Positions 20,858 through 31,366 of a DNA stretch of 64,000 bases are shown here, in pieces. The position numbers were made by a program, and so were the translations under genes. The DNA is from Persicaria tinctoria (Eukaryota; Streptophyta; Magnoliopsida; Caryophyllales; Polygonaceae). Within the stretch, counting starts at the first letter, position 1, and each line of letters opens with the position of its first letter. The notes below the pieces were generated by a model. The model did not search any database. It was not told the origin of the DNA and saw only the letters and a list, made by a program, of their open reading frames with translations. The stretch is taken from assembly GCA_037127255.1 (NCBI GenBank), contig JBANSL010000005.1, positions 9,796,001 to 9,860,000 on the forward strand, in the 5' to 3' direction.

Positions 20858-21405
20858 AGCCAGTAACCCCTTGAGCCTTATAAAAGCCTCACTAGCTTTC
20901 TGAGGCCACAAGCATCTTTTGTTAACAAAACAGTTAAAGGCTTTGCAATAACACCATACCCCTTAATAAACCTTCTATAGTAACCTGATAGACCAAGGAA
21001 TCCTCTTAGAGCTTTCAGGTTTGCAGGTACTAGCTAATGCAACATTGCCTTAATCTTCTTTGGGTCTGTAGCTACCCCATCCTTTGAAATGAAATGACCC
21101 AAGTATTCTACACGAGGCGGAGCAAATTCACACTTGGATCTCTTAACAAACAATTGTTGCTTCTTTAATGTATCCAATACTACCCTCAAAGGTTGTACAT
21201 GCTGCTCAATATCCTTACTGTAAACCAGTATGTCATCAAAGAATACTAACACAAACTTCCTTAACATGGTAGCAAACACATCATTCATTAGTGCATGGAA
21301 AGTTGCAGGTTTATTGGTGAGACCAAAAGGCATTACCCTGAATTCATAATGTCCATGATGAGTTCTGAAGGTTGTCTTCTCAATGTTTGTCTCAACCATC
21401 CTCAC
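20858..21405 (-). pseudogene. Ty3 reverse transcriptase, C-terminal part
   Basis: The frame 21034-21405 includes [18 protein letters not shown] and the catalytic FFDDILVYS box, then [21 protein letters not shown] at 21034 and a frame break follow; decayed codons such as [22 protein letters not shown] continue down to the hAT insertion site. Confidence 0.9.
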
Positions 21406-21429
21406 CTGATGGTAGCCACTTCTTAAATC

Positions 21430-22195
21430 CTACTTGGAAAACACCACAACTCCTTTCAGTTCATCTAGCAAGTCCTCAATGTGAGGTATATGAAATTTAT
21501 CTTTCAAAGTGGCTTCATTCAATCTCCTATAGTTTGTACACATTCTCCAGCTACCATCTTTTTTCTTCACCAATAACACAGGTGAAGCAAAAGGGCTATG
21601 GCTAGGCTTCACCACCCCACTGCTTAACATTTCTGCAACCTGCTTTTCTATTTCAGTTTTTTGATAATGAGGATACATGTAGAGCTTAGAAGCCAATGGA
21701 GCAGTCCCTTCTTTTAGAAAAATAGCATGCTCGTGACCTATTTTTGGAGGTAGCCCTTTAGGCTCTTCAAACACATCAGGAAATTCATCCAGCACCTTAC
21801 TTACCATATCAGGTAATTCCTCATTCAGTCTTTCTACTTTACAGACCTGCACTATTTGTGCTACCATCTCTTGGTCCCCATTCTTGAGAAGCTTTTGGAT
21901 CTGCTTCCCTGTAAGCATCCGGATACTAGCCTTCTCATTGTCCTTGTGGTCACGAATCCCTTTGATTACCACTTTCTTCCCATTCTTGAGAAAAGAGATC
22001 GATTTGCACCTCCAGAAAATCAAACAAAACTGGGTTATACCCAACCAACCAGTCAGATCCAATGATCATATCACTGCCTCCCATTTTCAAAATTCGGATA
22101 TCATGAACATATCTACTGCCTCCATTAAAGGAGCCTTGGTAATCTCGAATCCAGCTTCCTAGGCTACTCTTGAATCCAGAAAGCTATGAGTTGCA
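21430..22195 (-). pseudogene. Ty3 protease and reverse transcriptase N-terminal part
   Basis: A protease active site (DSGATHSFLDSRV) is readable near 22155-22195 before a stop. The open frame 21430-22062 then carries the protease end and the start of reverse transcriptase (PHYQKTEIEKQVAEMLSSG, VLLVKKKDGSWRMCTNYR). A TAG at 21430-21432 precedes DLRSGYHQ, which continues in the next piece, so a single stop separates the two. Confidence 0.9.
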
Positions 22196-22329
22196 CCACT
22201 CTCTATCAAGATTGTGATTTCACTTCCCTTGACAGTACCTTTGACTCTAATTGTGGTGCTTGATTCACCCCCTGTAAGAGCATGTACATATATCTCCTGC
22301 TCTTCTTTCTCCTCTAACTCAGCCTCCTT

Positions 22330-23021
22330 TCAAGATGCAGGAAGTAATTCATCCCCCAACTCCTGCTCGTTTACTTCTTGAGCTAGTAAACTGTGTAAGG
22401 AGGATTGCTTACATTTATGCCCATAGAAATATTTGTCCCCATATTTGTAACACAATCCTTTTCTTCCTTCATTTCCTTTCTTCAAGTTTAACTCTGATAA
22501 CTGCTGGCCAACCCTTTGACAGACATGCTTGAATATGTTGAATCTGCCTTGGATGCATTTGTCTTGCTCCAAGATGTTGATATGTGGCTTCCATATCCAG
22601 TACTAAACGATTTGCCACTATCCCTTGTGAGTCTAACCAGAGCCTGGACTGCACTGTAATGGAGCCTAGCTTGCTCCATTACTGACGACATTGATGTCGG
22701 CCTTCCCAGTTGCACCAAAGACCGAATCTTCTGCCTCAACCCACTGATGTAACTTGATACGAAGTAAGATTCTATCAATTGAGAGTTAAATGCCAACATA
22801 CTCGCTCTCAAATCTTCGAATCTTTCGTTGTAATCCTCCAGATCTTCCCCTTGTTCAATCTTGTTGAACTCATCAACTATCTCAGTTTCCCATCTTTTAC
22901 CAAAACGACTACACAGGTCATCACAAAACTCCCCCCATCTGACTTGAGGTTTGTTAATTGCATAGCATTGGAACCAAATATCTGCTTTATCTGATGGATA
23001 GCAATTGACTAGGCAGGCCAA
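22330..23021 (-). pseudogene. Ty3 gag, truncated at the N-terminus
   Basis: It matches the retrotransposon gag domain (IWFQCYAINKPQVRWGEFC, FNKIEQGEDLEDYNERFEDL, SYFVSSYISGLRQKIRSLV). A second frame at 22330-22572 includes a degenerate zinc knuckle (CYKYGDKYFYGHKC). The first part of gag, the leader and the 5' LTR are missing to the right. Confidence 0.88.
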
Positions 23022-23035
23022 TTGCTAAAATAAAA

Positions 23036-23830
23036 GCTTCGATCTTGTGGATACTGCTTGACTTCCGTGAATTGATGCCGAATTTGTAACCGAAGTGGAA
23101 CTGACGGTGGTTTAATTAATTAACAAGTTACAATATTAATTAACCTGTACCAATCAACAATTGCGGCGTACCAACAATTGTCAATCTATCACGCGTAGGC
23201 TACCTTTCGAATTCACTCAATGAATGGCACACCGTAGGATGAAATCACCAAAATGAATTTGAATGAAGGTAATTTTGATCGGCAAAAACTAGTTTGATCA
23301 ACAATTAATCGAAATTAGTCTTGATCGGAGGAAAAGGAAACGACGTGAATCGGTAGGGTTTGGGGTTGAAGGGAAGGAAGCACTTAGTCAAGTGCTCCTT
23401 CATAATTTCAACGTAATTAATTCTAAAGCAAAATACAACTTAAATAAGAAAGATGCTAAGTGAGATTGACTCATATGCAAAGGAAACCCTAGCCATCTCA
23501 CTTTTATCAAAAATAAATAAATAAAAATCTAAGATAAATACTACTTATTTTATCTATCTAAAAATGACTAAAATTAAATAGAAATAGTTAAGGAGATAAA
23601 TATCTCCTCACTATTATTTTCCCTAAATAATTAAATAATAATAATTAAAATAGATAGGGTAATTGTCCAATCAAAAACCGGCCAGCCCTACAGAACCCTT
23701 GGCACCGACCCTTCAACAAGCTTGAATCCATGGTGGCGCCTTCTTATTTCTCGGGATGATCGGGTCCTCTGACTGCCTTGGCCAACAGAGGGCCCATCTT
23801 GATGGCCGACTTAGCCAATTGCTACGTATC
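23036..23830 (-). other. LTR-like AT-rich sequence, unclassified
   Basis: Read on the minus strand it starts TGATACGTAGCAATTGG at 23830 and runs to the gag break near 23036, with no coding sequence. The start TG and its position between two retroelement fragments suggest an LTR or solo LTR, but the other end lacks a clear CA and no duplication is sure (ACTAG follows at 23831 and also occurs at 23011). Confidence 0.35.
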
Positions 23831-23859
23831 AACTAGTATTGGGCTTGAGGGCCCATCTT

Positions 23860-24373
23860 GCATAGACCGAGCACGGGATTGGGCTTGAAACATGTGCTCT
23901 AGGGTAAGCCACGCCTCACGAGAAGTGGTGGCTCGAGTGACATAGCCGAGGAGATTGGACGAGATGGTGGTCCGGATCCACACAAGGACAAACTTGTCCC
24001 TGCGCTTCCAAGTAAGATACTCAGGGTTTGGATTGGTTTGGGAGGAAGTGGGGTCGGCAGTGGTGGTGTCGGCAGGAGTGGTGGTGATGGTTTTGGGTGG
24101 AGAGGTTCCGAGGAGGATGTGATCTTGGAGCTCGTAGGCATCAAGGGTGTCCACAAGATTGGCTCGCCAGATCGTGTAATTGGAACGGTCAAGTTTGACG
24201 GAAAAATTGGGCAATTGGAGATTGGAATTGCTGGATGGGTTAAGAGCGGCGGCCAAGAGGGATGCGCCGGAGGAGCGGGACGATGAACTGTCATCGGTGT
24301 GTGTAGGAGGTGGGTTAACGGGTGGGGTTTGGTCGCCAGAGTTGCCGTCAGGAGTACTACCGGTGGCGGACAT
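23860..24373 (-). pseudogene. Inverted copy of copia gag N-terminal region
   Basis: The minus-strand frame starts MSATGSTPDGNSGDQ and matches the first 170 or so residues of the plus-strand gag that begins at 24594, with about six differences. Homology stops after SRARSM; the last 12 codons are unrelated. Its ATG lies 2 bases from the LTR of the plus-strand element, so two copies of one family stand head to head. The differences show they are separate copies, not one folded molecule. Confidence 0.88.
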
Positions 24374-24375
24374 GG

Positions 24376-24517
24376 TGATATTAGAGATATGATATATTAT
24401 TCTGTATACTATCCTTGTAGGTTACGATATGTAAAGATTTGTTTCTATCTCTCTTGTAACCATATTTGTCTATATAATGGAATATCCTCTGAATGATAAT
24501 TCATCAGAGCTTCCACA
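24376..24517 (+). repeat. 5' LTR of the plus-strand copia element
   Basis: It begins TGATATTAGAG, ends CTTCCACA, and is about 142 bp long. It has a TATA-like CTATATAATGG near 24471. The primer site TGGTATCAGAGC (initiator-Met tRNA) follows at 24526-24537. The matching 3' LTR is not in the window, so the element is truncated on the right. Confidence 0.8.
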
Positions 24518-24593
24518 ATCTTTTATGGTATCAGAGCAGGTTTTTTCTAAACCCTAGCCTCTCCCTTTGGTCGGCCGCCCTACCCCCGTCACC

Positions 24594-25988
24594 ATGTCCG
24601 CCACCGGCAGTACTCCTGACGGCAACTCTGGCGACCAAACCCCACTCGTTAACCCACCTCCTACACACACCGATGACAGTTCATCGTCCCGCTCCTCCGG
24701 CACATCCCTCTTGGCCGCCGCTCTTAACCCATCCGACAATTCCAATCTCCAATTGCCCAATTTTTCCGTCAAACTTGACCGTTCCAATTACACGATCTGG
24801 CGAGCCAATCTTGTGGACACCCTTGATGCCTACGAGCTCCAAGATCACATCCTCCTCGGAACCTCTCCACCCAAAACCATCACCACCACTCCTGCCGACA
24901 CCACCACTACCGACCCCACTTCCTCCCAAACCAATCCAAACCCTGAGTATCTTACTTGGAAGCGCAGGGACAAGTTTGTCCTTGTGTGGATCCGGACCAC
25001 CATCTCGTCCAATCTCCTCGTCTATGTCACTCGAGCCACCACTGCTCGTGAGGCGTGGCTTACGCTAGAGCACATGTTTCAAGCCCAATCCCGTGCTCGG
25101 TCTATGCATCTCAAGTCCCAGCTGCACTCTCTTCCCAAAGGTAATCTCTCTATCACTGAGGACTATGAGAAGAAGCGGGACATCGCGGATGCTCTTGCGA
25201 ATTGTCTCCTGCCGGTCTCCGAGGACGACTTCATTGCCTCTGTTCTCCATGGCTTGGATCCGTCTTACGACCCTTTCTGCGCCGCAATCAATGTTCGTCT
25301 GGATAATCTAACCTCCGACAACCTCCTTGGTTTCCTGCTCTGGGAGGAAGAACACTTGCAAGAGGTTGGGCGTTATCTTCATACGCATCAACCGACAGCC
25401 AACTATGGCCAGTCCCGCTCTCGACGCCCTGATCGCCCGTCATCTTGCACATGCCAGCCCTCGACGCAGCAGCAGCGAGGTTCCCCTTCCGAGCGCCCGT
25501 CTTCTCGCTCGACTGGTGGAGTCTCGCCTGGCAATGAGGATCCGACTGCACGCTCTCGCAACCGCCCACAGTGTCAGTTGTGTGATCGCACCGGTCACCT
25601 TGCGAAGGATTGCTTCAGTCGCCTGAACCTTCAGGCAATTCCGTCTCGCCACCCGGCCGAGCGCCTCAACCAGCAGCAGTCTGGCACTCCCTCTGCGTAT
25701 GCAGCGTCTACATCCTCCATTCATGACCCGTCTTGGTACTTTGACTCGGGCGCGACTGACCATGTTACCGGTGACTTCAACAAAGTCTCTATCAACTCCG
25801 ACTACAATGGTGGTGATCAACTGGCTCTAGGTAATGGCTCTACCCTCCCTATTTCCCATATTGGTACCACCTCCTTTACTACATCCTCTCGCCATATTTC
25901 CCTCTCCCATATCCTTATTGTGCCTTCCATGCATAAAAATCTTGTTAGCATCTCCAAACTAACCCGTGATAACAATGTTTTTCTTTAA
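24594..25988 (+). pseudogene. Copia gag and protease
   Basis: Copia gag with FSVKLDRSNYTIWRANLVDTL near the start, the gag helical core, and a zinc knuckle CQLCDRTGHLAKDC. The protease follows with catalytic WYFDSGATDHVTGD and the NLVSISKLT end. I start it at 24594 because the inverted copy starts at the same Met; nine more codons are open upstream to 24567. A stop at 25986-25988 interrupts it, and integrase codons resume beyond (LVSDGLHKLP). Confidence 0.9.
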
Positions 25989-26283
25989 TTTCATCCAACT
26001 TTTTGCCTTATTAAGGACATGCAGGGGCGATCTCTTCTCAAAGGCCTGGTCAGTGATGGCTTACACAAGCTGCCTTCGTCTCCCTCTGCGATCTCCAAGC
26101 AGGTTCTGGTGGGCGAGCGCACTACCCCGGCACACCGGCACAATCGTTTCGGTCATCCAAGCCCTGCCATTTTACAATATTTGTTGCGTCAGTTTCATTT
26201 ACCTACTATGTCAAATAAGGCCCCTGGCCCTTGTCAGTCTTGTTCTTTAGGAAAAAGTAAGCGTCTTCCTATTTTGTCAACTC
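25989..26283 (+). pseudogene. Copia integrase, N-terminal piece
   Basis: This stretch reads the zinc-binding region of copia integrase: HRHNRFGHPSPAILQYLL, then CQSCSLGKSKRLPI. It is cut at 26283 by the Athila-like element; the rest continues at 35170. Confidence 0.88.
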
Positions 26284-26288
26284 GTGTT
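26284..26288. repeat. Target duplication GTGTT, left copy
   Basis: GTGTT here and at 35165-35169 brackets the Athila-like element, proving its exact insertion point in the copia integrase. Confidence 0.9.
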
Positions 26289-26549
26289 TGTTGTGAGCTG
26301 AATCTGCCATGTTTTACAGTAACTTTTATATCGATTTCTGTATACATTGCATTCATTTGGGTTTAGATAGTACAGAATCTATGTAGTTTATGTTTATTTG
26401 CCAAAATTATGGAATCTACACCAGTTTCTGTTTAATTCGCAGAAATCGAGGCACTTTACAACAATTCTACAGAAGGTCGGAAAAGCTCGAAAAACCACTA
26501 CAGAAGTCCAAGGTCAAAGCAGCGGAACCAGTCTGAGAGTCAAGGCTAC

Positions 26550-27120
26550 TCGATCTCGAGTAGGCCTTACTCGACCTAGACGAGCATGTCCGAGCACAGC
26601 CTTGTCGACAGAGCCTGATCGAGCAAGCCAGACCACCCGACTTCCGGACCCAACTCGATCTCGACAAACCCTAGTCGAGATCGACGAAGCCCAGACACCA
26701 CACCCGGAGTCGACAAGGAGAAGAGCTGCCCGAGAAGCTGAGGACGAGAAGCCGAGCACAACCCTACTCGATCTCGACTAGGGCTTGTCGAGATCGACGA
26801 GCCTTCCAGCGCCTGCCCGAGTCCTTGCCGAGGAGAAGTTGCTCGACCAGAGAAGATCATGTCTACTCGATCTCGACAAAGCTTGGTCGAGATCGACAAG
26901 CCCCTGAGTCCGGATCCAGGCTTGTCGAGTAAAGCCACCCGAGAGCACCTAGTCGGCAAGACCAACCCTACTCGACATCGACGAGTGCTAGTCGAGGTCG
27001 ACGAGCACCGTGAGCCAGAGTCCGAGTTTGTCGAGCACCAGCTAGCCGAGACGACGAACCAAGCCAGTCGACCAAGACTTCTACTCGAGATCGACAAGAT
27101 CCTTGTCGAGGTCGACGAAG
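26550..27120. repeat. TCGA-rich reiterated motif, LTR cluster 1
   Basis: I count about 30 TCGA tetramers in 571 bases, many as pairs such as CTCGATCTCGAC and its inverse GTCGAGATCGAC, often followed by AAGC. Direct and inverted copies alternate, so stems could form. The same array is in the 3' LTR at 33332-33902. Confidence 0.9.
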
Positions 27121-27980
27121 CTTCCAGAAGCTGAACGGCGCGGATTGATCAACTCTACTCGGATTTGGATTCCTTGGGCATGAAGATTTCCGATTCTATC
27201 CAAAACTATCAAGATCTACCATGAAGAGAAAGATTCTATCCATTGAAGACTTTTAGATATAATTCCTATTTTAGATTTAATTCTTTTATGTCTTTTATTT
27301 ATCCTTAAGCATTTTAGATAAAGTTTTAGATATAGATAGATATCTTCTTTCCTAGAATAGCTAGGGAATGAAGGCTATAAATAAAGCCCATGGGGCTCAG
27401 TTTTATTCATTCATTTTCTGAGCAAGACAAGTAGTTCCACAGAGACGGTTTAGGAGTTTGAGGTTTTTAAGGTTTTGGCAGTTTGCGAAAGTTGATTGCC
27501 GGGATTGTGAAGGCTTTGAATTTAGTTAATGCAAGTTATTTCTTTTCAATCGATGATGTCTGAGTTTGCAATGAAGAGCGAGTAGTCCACCCACTTCTAG
27601 GGTTGGGGCGAGCCCGACGATAGCCATGCATATTTGAGGTAAATATCCGACCTTTATCATGTTTTGAGCATTTTCCTACTTGTTTATGTGTTTATTGCCC
27701 ATCTAATGGAGATCCATGCTAACAACTTGGATTATAAACATAAAATCGGTAGAGACAATTAGGGTTTCTTGAGAGAGTTGTCTAATTGTTGGAAAAGGCG
27801 AAAGCTTAGTCCTTTAATGTGATTCACATGATTATCTGTTTGGTTCTACCTTATGCATGCTTGGTTATTGTCGTTGCAAACCCCAATCTTGGAAGTTCTT
27901 TTACATTAAGTTTAGTCGAAACCCTAAAAAGCATTTGTTTTTACTTTCTTTATTTTTATTCGTTTTTGTTCCCTGTCTAC

Positions 27981-28215
27981 TCGATCTCGACCAACTGTGG
28001 TCGACCTCGAGTTGCTGATTCTCGACCTAGAGTCGATGTTGCTTACCTGTGCAGGAACTCGACAAGCCCAACCCGAAGTCGACGAGGACCGTAATCGACC
28101 TCGAGTAGCCTCTTGTCGAGGTCGAGTAGCTTTTGCCGAGAACTCTGCCCTGTTCGACTGTCCGAGCTTCTGTCGACTAACCCCTTTTGTCGAGCTCGAG
28201 GAATTCTGTGGTCGA
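27981..28215. repeat. TCGA-rich reiterated motif, LTR cluster 2
   Basis: About 17 TCGA tetramers occur in 235 bases near the 3' end of the LTR, again as CTCGATCTCGAC-like pairs. The 3' LTR copy lies at 34763-34997. Confidence 0.88.
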
Positions 28216-28384
28216 CTTTCGTGAGATTCTCCGCTGCCTAGGATCCGCTGACACGCTTCCTCGTGGATCGATCCTGACTTCCCGCTGCTACATCAGGAGG
28301 AGGTCTTGTATTTATTTGGCGTGGGCATAATCTGGTTTGATTTATTTTGTTATATTTCATACTCGATTTCCTCCTTACAACAAA

Positions 28385-28402
28385 TTGGCGCCGTTGCCGG
28401 GG
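28385..28402 (+). other. Primer binding site (Asp tRNA)
   Basis: TGGCGCCGTTGCCGGGGA lies two bases after the 5' LTR. It is the usual primer site of Athila/Tat Ty3 elements. Confidence 0.85.
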
Positions 28403-28465
28403 AAGCTATCATTCGCGCCTTAGGTAGTCAGTTCTCACTTTTCTCTTGAGTGAATTCGTAGGTGT

Positions 28466-29965
28466 ATGCGTCGTTCTGGTCAACAACCTGAGTTTGACGG
28501 CTTAGACGAACCGGAACGCCTCTTTCACATCAGAGCTAAACTACAAAGAGCCATGGCGGCCGCTGAAACACAAGAACAGCTGATTGCCAGGCTTACAAGG
28601 GAACTAGCCACTAAAGATGCTGCTATCGCCATTGAGAAAGCATCAAGGGAGCAAGCAGAAGCTGAGCTTGCCCAATATCCAACTACAGCAGAGGATTATA
28701 TGCATCCAACTCTCGTCGTGCCTGAATCGGCGATTCTAATCCCTGAAAACTCTTTTGAAATTCGCACTCAATTTCTTATAGAGCTTAAAAATAATGCCTT
28801 TTATGGCAGATTTAATGAGTGTCCTCTTGAACATATTACTAATTTTCATGGCATGTGTCGTACTCTTGTTGAAGGTACAACCTTGGAATATGTCAAGATG
28901 AAAGCTTTTCGCTGGTCTCTCGCTGGTCCTGCACTGAAATGGCTGGAAGGACTGAAAGCAAGATCACTCACCACTTGGGCCCAAGTAGAGCAAGAATTTC
29001 TGAATAAATTCTTTCCACCAGCCAAAACAGCACATCTCCGCCAGAGAATCACCGCCTTCAAACAGAAGCAAGGGGAACCGCTGGCAAAGGCATGGGAGCG
29101 CTACAAGGATCTTCTGCGGTCTTGCCCTACTCATGGATAGCCACCCTATGTCATTCAGGAGATCTTCTTCAACTCTCTTGATCAAGTCACCAAGGACATA
29201 ATCAACCATTATACTCGCTATAAGTATCTAACAATGCCGCCAAGTGACGCATGGGGTGTGCTGGAAAAGCTCACTAACTACGACAACAAATATGGGTCTA
29301 CTTCAAACTATGAGGAGAACTCCTGCGCCAGGCCAGCACCATCTATGCCACTTTATGAGCCAGCAAAGGAGATTGACCCAGATGTCAGGGAGCAGTTCTA
29401 CAGAGACCAGAATCGCAAGCTCCTCAAGCAAGTCAAATATCTGTCTGTCAATCAGCCTTGCATCGAATGCGGATCACAGAGGCACACCACTACTGAGTGC
29501 CCACACACAGAGCAAGTCAGGATGGCAGAAACACAGGAGGAGGCAGCATACGCTGGGGGTCCTAATCGCTATATGGGGGATCAAAAGCCCTATCAACCGC
29601 AATGGAACCAAGGTCCCCCTAGGAATCCCCCACCCTACAGAGCTCCAGGGCATCCAGAAAGAGATCAAAAGAAGGACGATCTGCAGCTGATCCTTGATGA
29701 GATGCGCCGAAATCACGCCCAGAACCTGCAGGCTACCAACACCATCAATAATCAGCTCCAGCACGTCAAAACAAAGTTCATAGAGCTTGATATCTGGAAA
29801 AAGGGCATCGAAACTCAGATGGGACAAATCGCTGCACAGATCCCACGACCGTCCGGACAGCTCCCTGGGCAGACAGAACCAAATCCTAAGGGGAAAACCA
29901 GACATGTCGCAGCTATCAAACTAAGGAGTGGGCATCAATTACACGAGCCAGAGGTCGGAAAATAG
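28466..29965 (+). pseudogene. Athila-like gag
   Basis: One frame broken by a TAG at 29138-29140 after LLRSCPTHG. The N-terminal side has a coiled-coil-like start and the gag core (EIRTQFLIELKNNAFYGRFNECPLEHITNFHGMC, ALKWLEGLKARSLTTWAQVEQEFLNKFFP). After the stop it continues in the same frame, with a zinc-finger-like CIECGSQRHTTTECPH. A second TAG at 29963-29965 separates it from the protease frame. The stops could be decay, or rarely read through. Confidence 0.9.
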
Positions 29966-29987
29966 CAGAGCCAAGCAGAACAACAAC

Positions 29988-30183
29988 TCGATCTCGAACT
30001 CGATGTCGACAAGACCGTGGTCGACCTCGACAAGCCCGTACTCGACCAAGACCAGAATCTGAGCTCGGACTCCGCTGTGCAGACCAGCAACCCGAGGTCG
30101 ACAAGTCAACTCGAGGTCGACAAGCCTCTGGTCGATCTCGACAAGCCTCTGGTCGAAGTCGAGGAGCATCTGGCCGACGTCGA
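29988..30183. repeat. TCGA-rich motif inside the coding linker
   Basis: The motif family of the LTR recurs here in frame with gag-protease, and is translated as repeats of VDLDKPLV or close variants. It links gag and protease. Confidence 0.85.
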
Positions 30184-31366
30184 AAACTCTGCAGCATCTC
30201 CGACAGCTGATCTGGCTTCGAAACAGAAAAAGCCACTTCCTTTCCCTTCTAAAAGTCATAAAGACCCCACTGCGGGTAGATTCAATAGATTTGTTAATAT
30301 GCTGCAAGAACTAAACTTTTCTATTCCTTTTACAGAAGCCCTGCAAGAGATGCCTGGATATGTCAAATTCCTGAAGGAAATCCTGAGCAAGAAGCGATCT
30401 ATCTCAGAGATCGCAGGCGAATGCAAAGTCCTCCACTTCCCTGAAAAGAAGCCTGACCCTGGTAAGTTTTCTGTTACTGTGGGTTTTGGACAATATAAAT
30501 ATGATTCTCTATGCGATTTAGGAGCAAGTGTGAGCATCATGCCTTTATCAATCTGGCGGAAGGTTAAGATAGGATGCATAGAACCTGTGGATGCTAAATT
30601 ATACATGGCAAACAATACTGTGGTCATCCCTACAGGTATAGTTGAAAATGTCCCAGTCCAGGTTGGTAAATTCTTTGTTCCAGCTGATTTCCTTATTATT
30701 GATTGTGCTGAAGATCCTACTAGCCCTATTATTCTTGGTAGACCATTCTTAGCTACTGCAGATGCCGGGATTAGTGTTAAGAATCGATCACTCACCTTCA
30801 CCATAGGCGATGAGGTTTTGGATTTCTCTTTTGGCCCTGCAAAAGAGGAAATATCTTGGCTGGAGGTGAAAAGCATCAGCATCGACGGGACTAAGCAAAC
30901 AGCGGAGGAAAGCGCCAAATCTGTACTCGAGGTCGACAAGCCTTACTCGACCTCGACAAGCACTGTACTCGACTTTGACAAACCGTTGTCGATCTCGACC
31001 ACCACTGCTGAGCCAGAGACTTGCCCAGAGCCTAAGTATGGGGTCCCTGTACTCGAGGTCGACCAGCTCTACTCGACATCGAGTAGACCCAAGCCCAAAT
31101 ATTTCTGTTTTGGGTCCAAACAGGTAAGTTCAGGTATGAATTCTACTCCCCCTCAGTCCATAAATAAATTTTTTAATGATTTAAAGGGAGCTAAAACACC
31201 ATGGCGAGAGAATTTGCAGAAACTGAGGGCTACAAAGAAAAAGAAAAAAGAAAAGGGAGATGATGCAAGCAACCCCCTGTCCGCTGAGCTTGCATACTAC
31301 CATCAGGACCTAGATGATCCAGGAGAAGGGCCAAGCATGAGCGGGCCCCACAATAATGGTCCTTGA
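30017..31366 (+). pseudogene. Athila-like protease with repetitive linkers
   Basis: This is a 449-codon frame in the same phase as gag. It opens with acidic VDLDKP-type repeats, then a segment found before Athila proteases (FNRFVNMLQELNFSIPFTEALQEMPGYVKFLKEIL), and the aspartic protease with catalytic CDLGASVSIMPLSI and the IILGRPFLATADA flap/core region. More VDKP-like repeats follow, and a Lys-rich end. It terminates with TGA at 31364-31366. No reverse transcriptase follows. The protease alone could mature gag, as in other gag-only non-autonomous elements. Confidence 0.9.
30927..31086. repeat. TCGA-rich motif after the protease domain
   Basis: ACTCGAGGTCGACAAGCC-like copies, translated as EVDKPYSTSTSTVLDFDKP-type sequence. 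Confidence 0.85.

Larger units (their letters stand above)
15530..23035 (-). mobile_element. Decayed Ty3 chromovirus with three nested insertions
   Basis: The minus-strand element reads gag, protease, reverse transcriptase, RNase H, integrase and chromodomain-like end from right to left. The 5' end is lost inside gag near 23035, and the 3' LTR appears to begin near 15686 (TGTTAGGCATTG after AATGGGGGAG) with TATAAATA at about 15650. Later insertions occupy 16417-17141, 17275-18086 and 19162-20849. Each can be lifted out to leave contiguous pol homology. Several stops remain in the frame, so the element is dead. Confidence 0.9.
26289..28382 (+). repeat. 5' LTR of the Athila-like element
   Basis: It is 2094 bp, starting TGTTGTGAGCTG and ending CTTACAACA. 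It differs from the 3' LTR at 26845 (G versus C) and 26861 (G versus T) in my comparison. Open frames inside it are products of the TCGA repeats, not genes. A TATA-like CTATAAATAAAG is at about 27376. Confidence 0.95.

Noticed and set aside
24493..25068. 191-codon proline-rich frame
   Set aside because: It is the shifted frame of copia gag at 24594-25988; the same shadow appears in the inverted copy at 23899-24294.
26398..27134. Several open frames in the LTR (also at 33180-33916 and 27819-28224)
   Set aside because: They arise from the TCGA-rich array, occur in both LTRs and in overlapping frames, and contain no domain.
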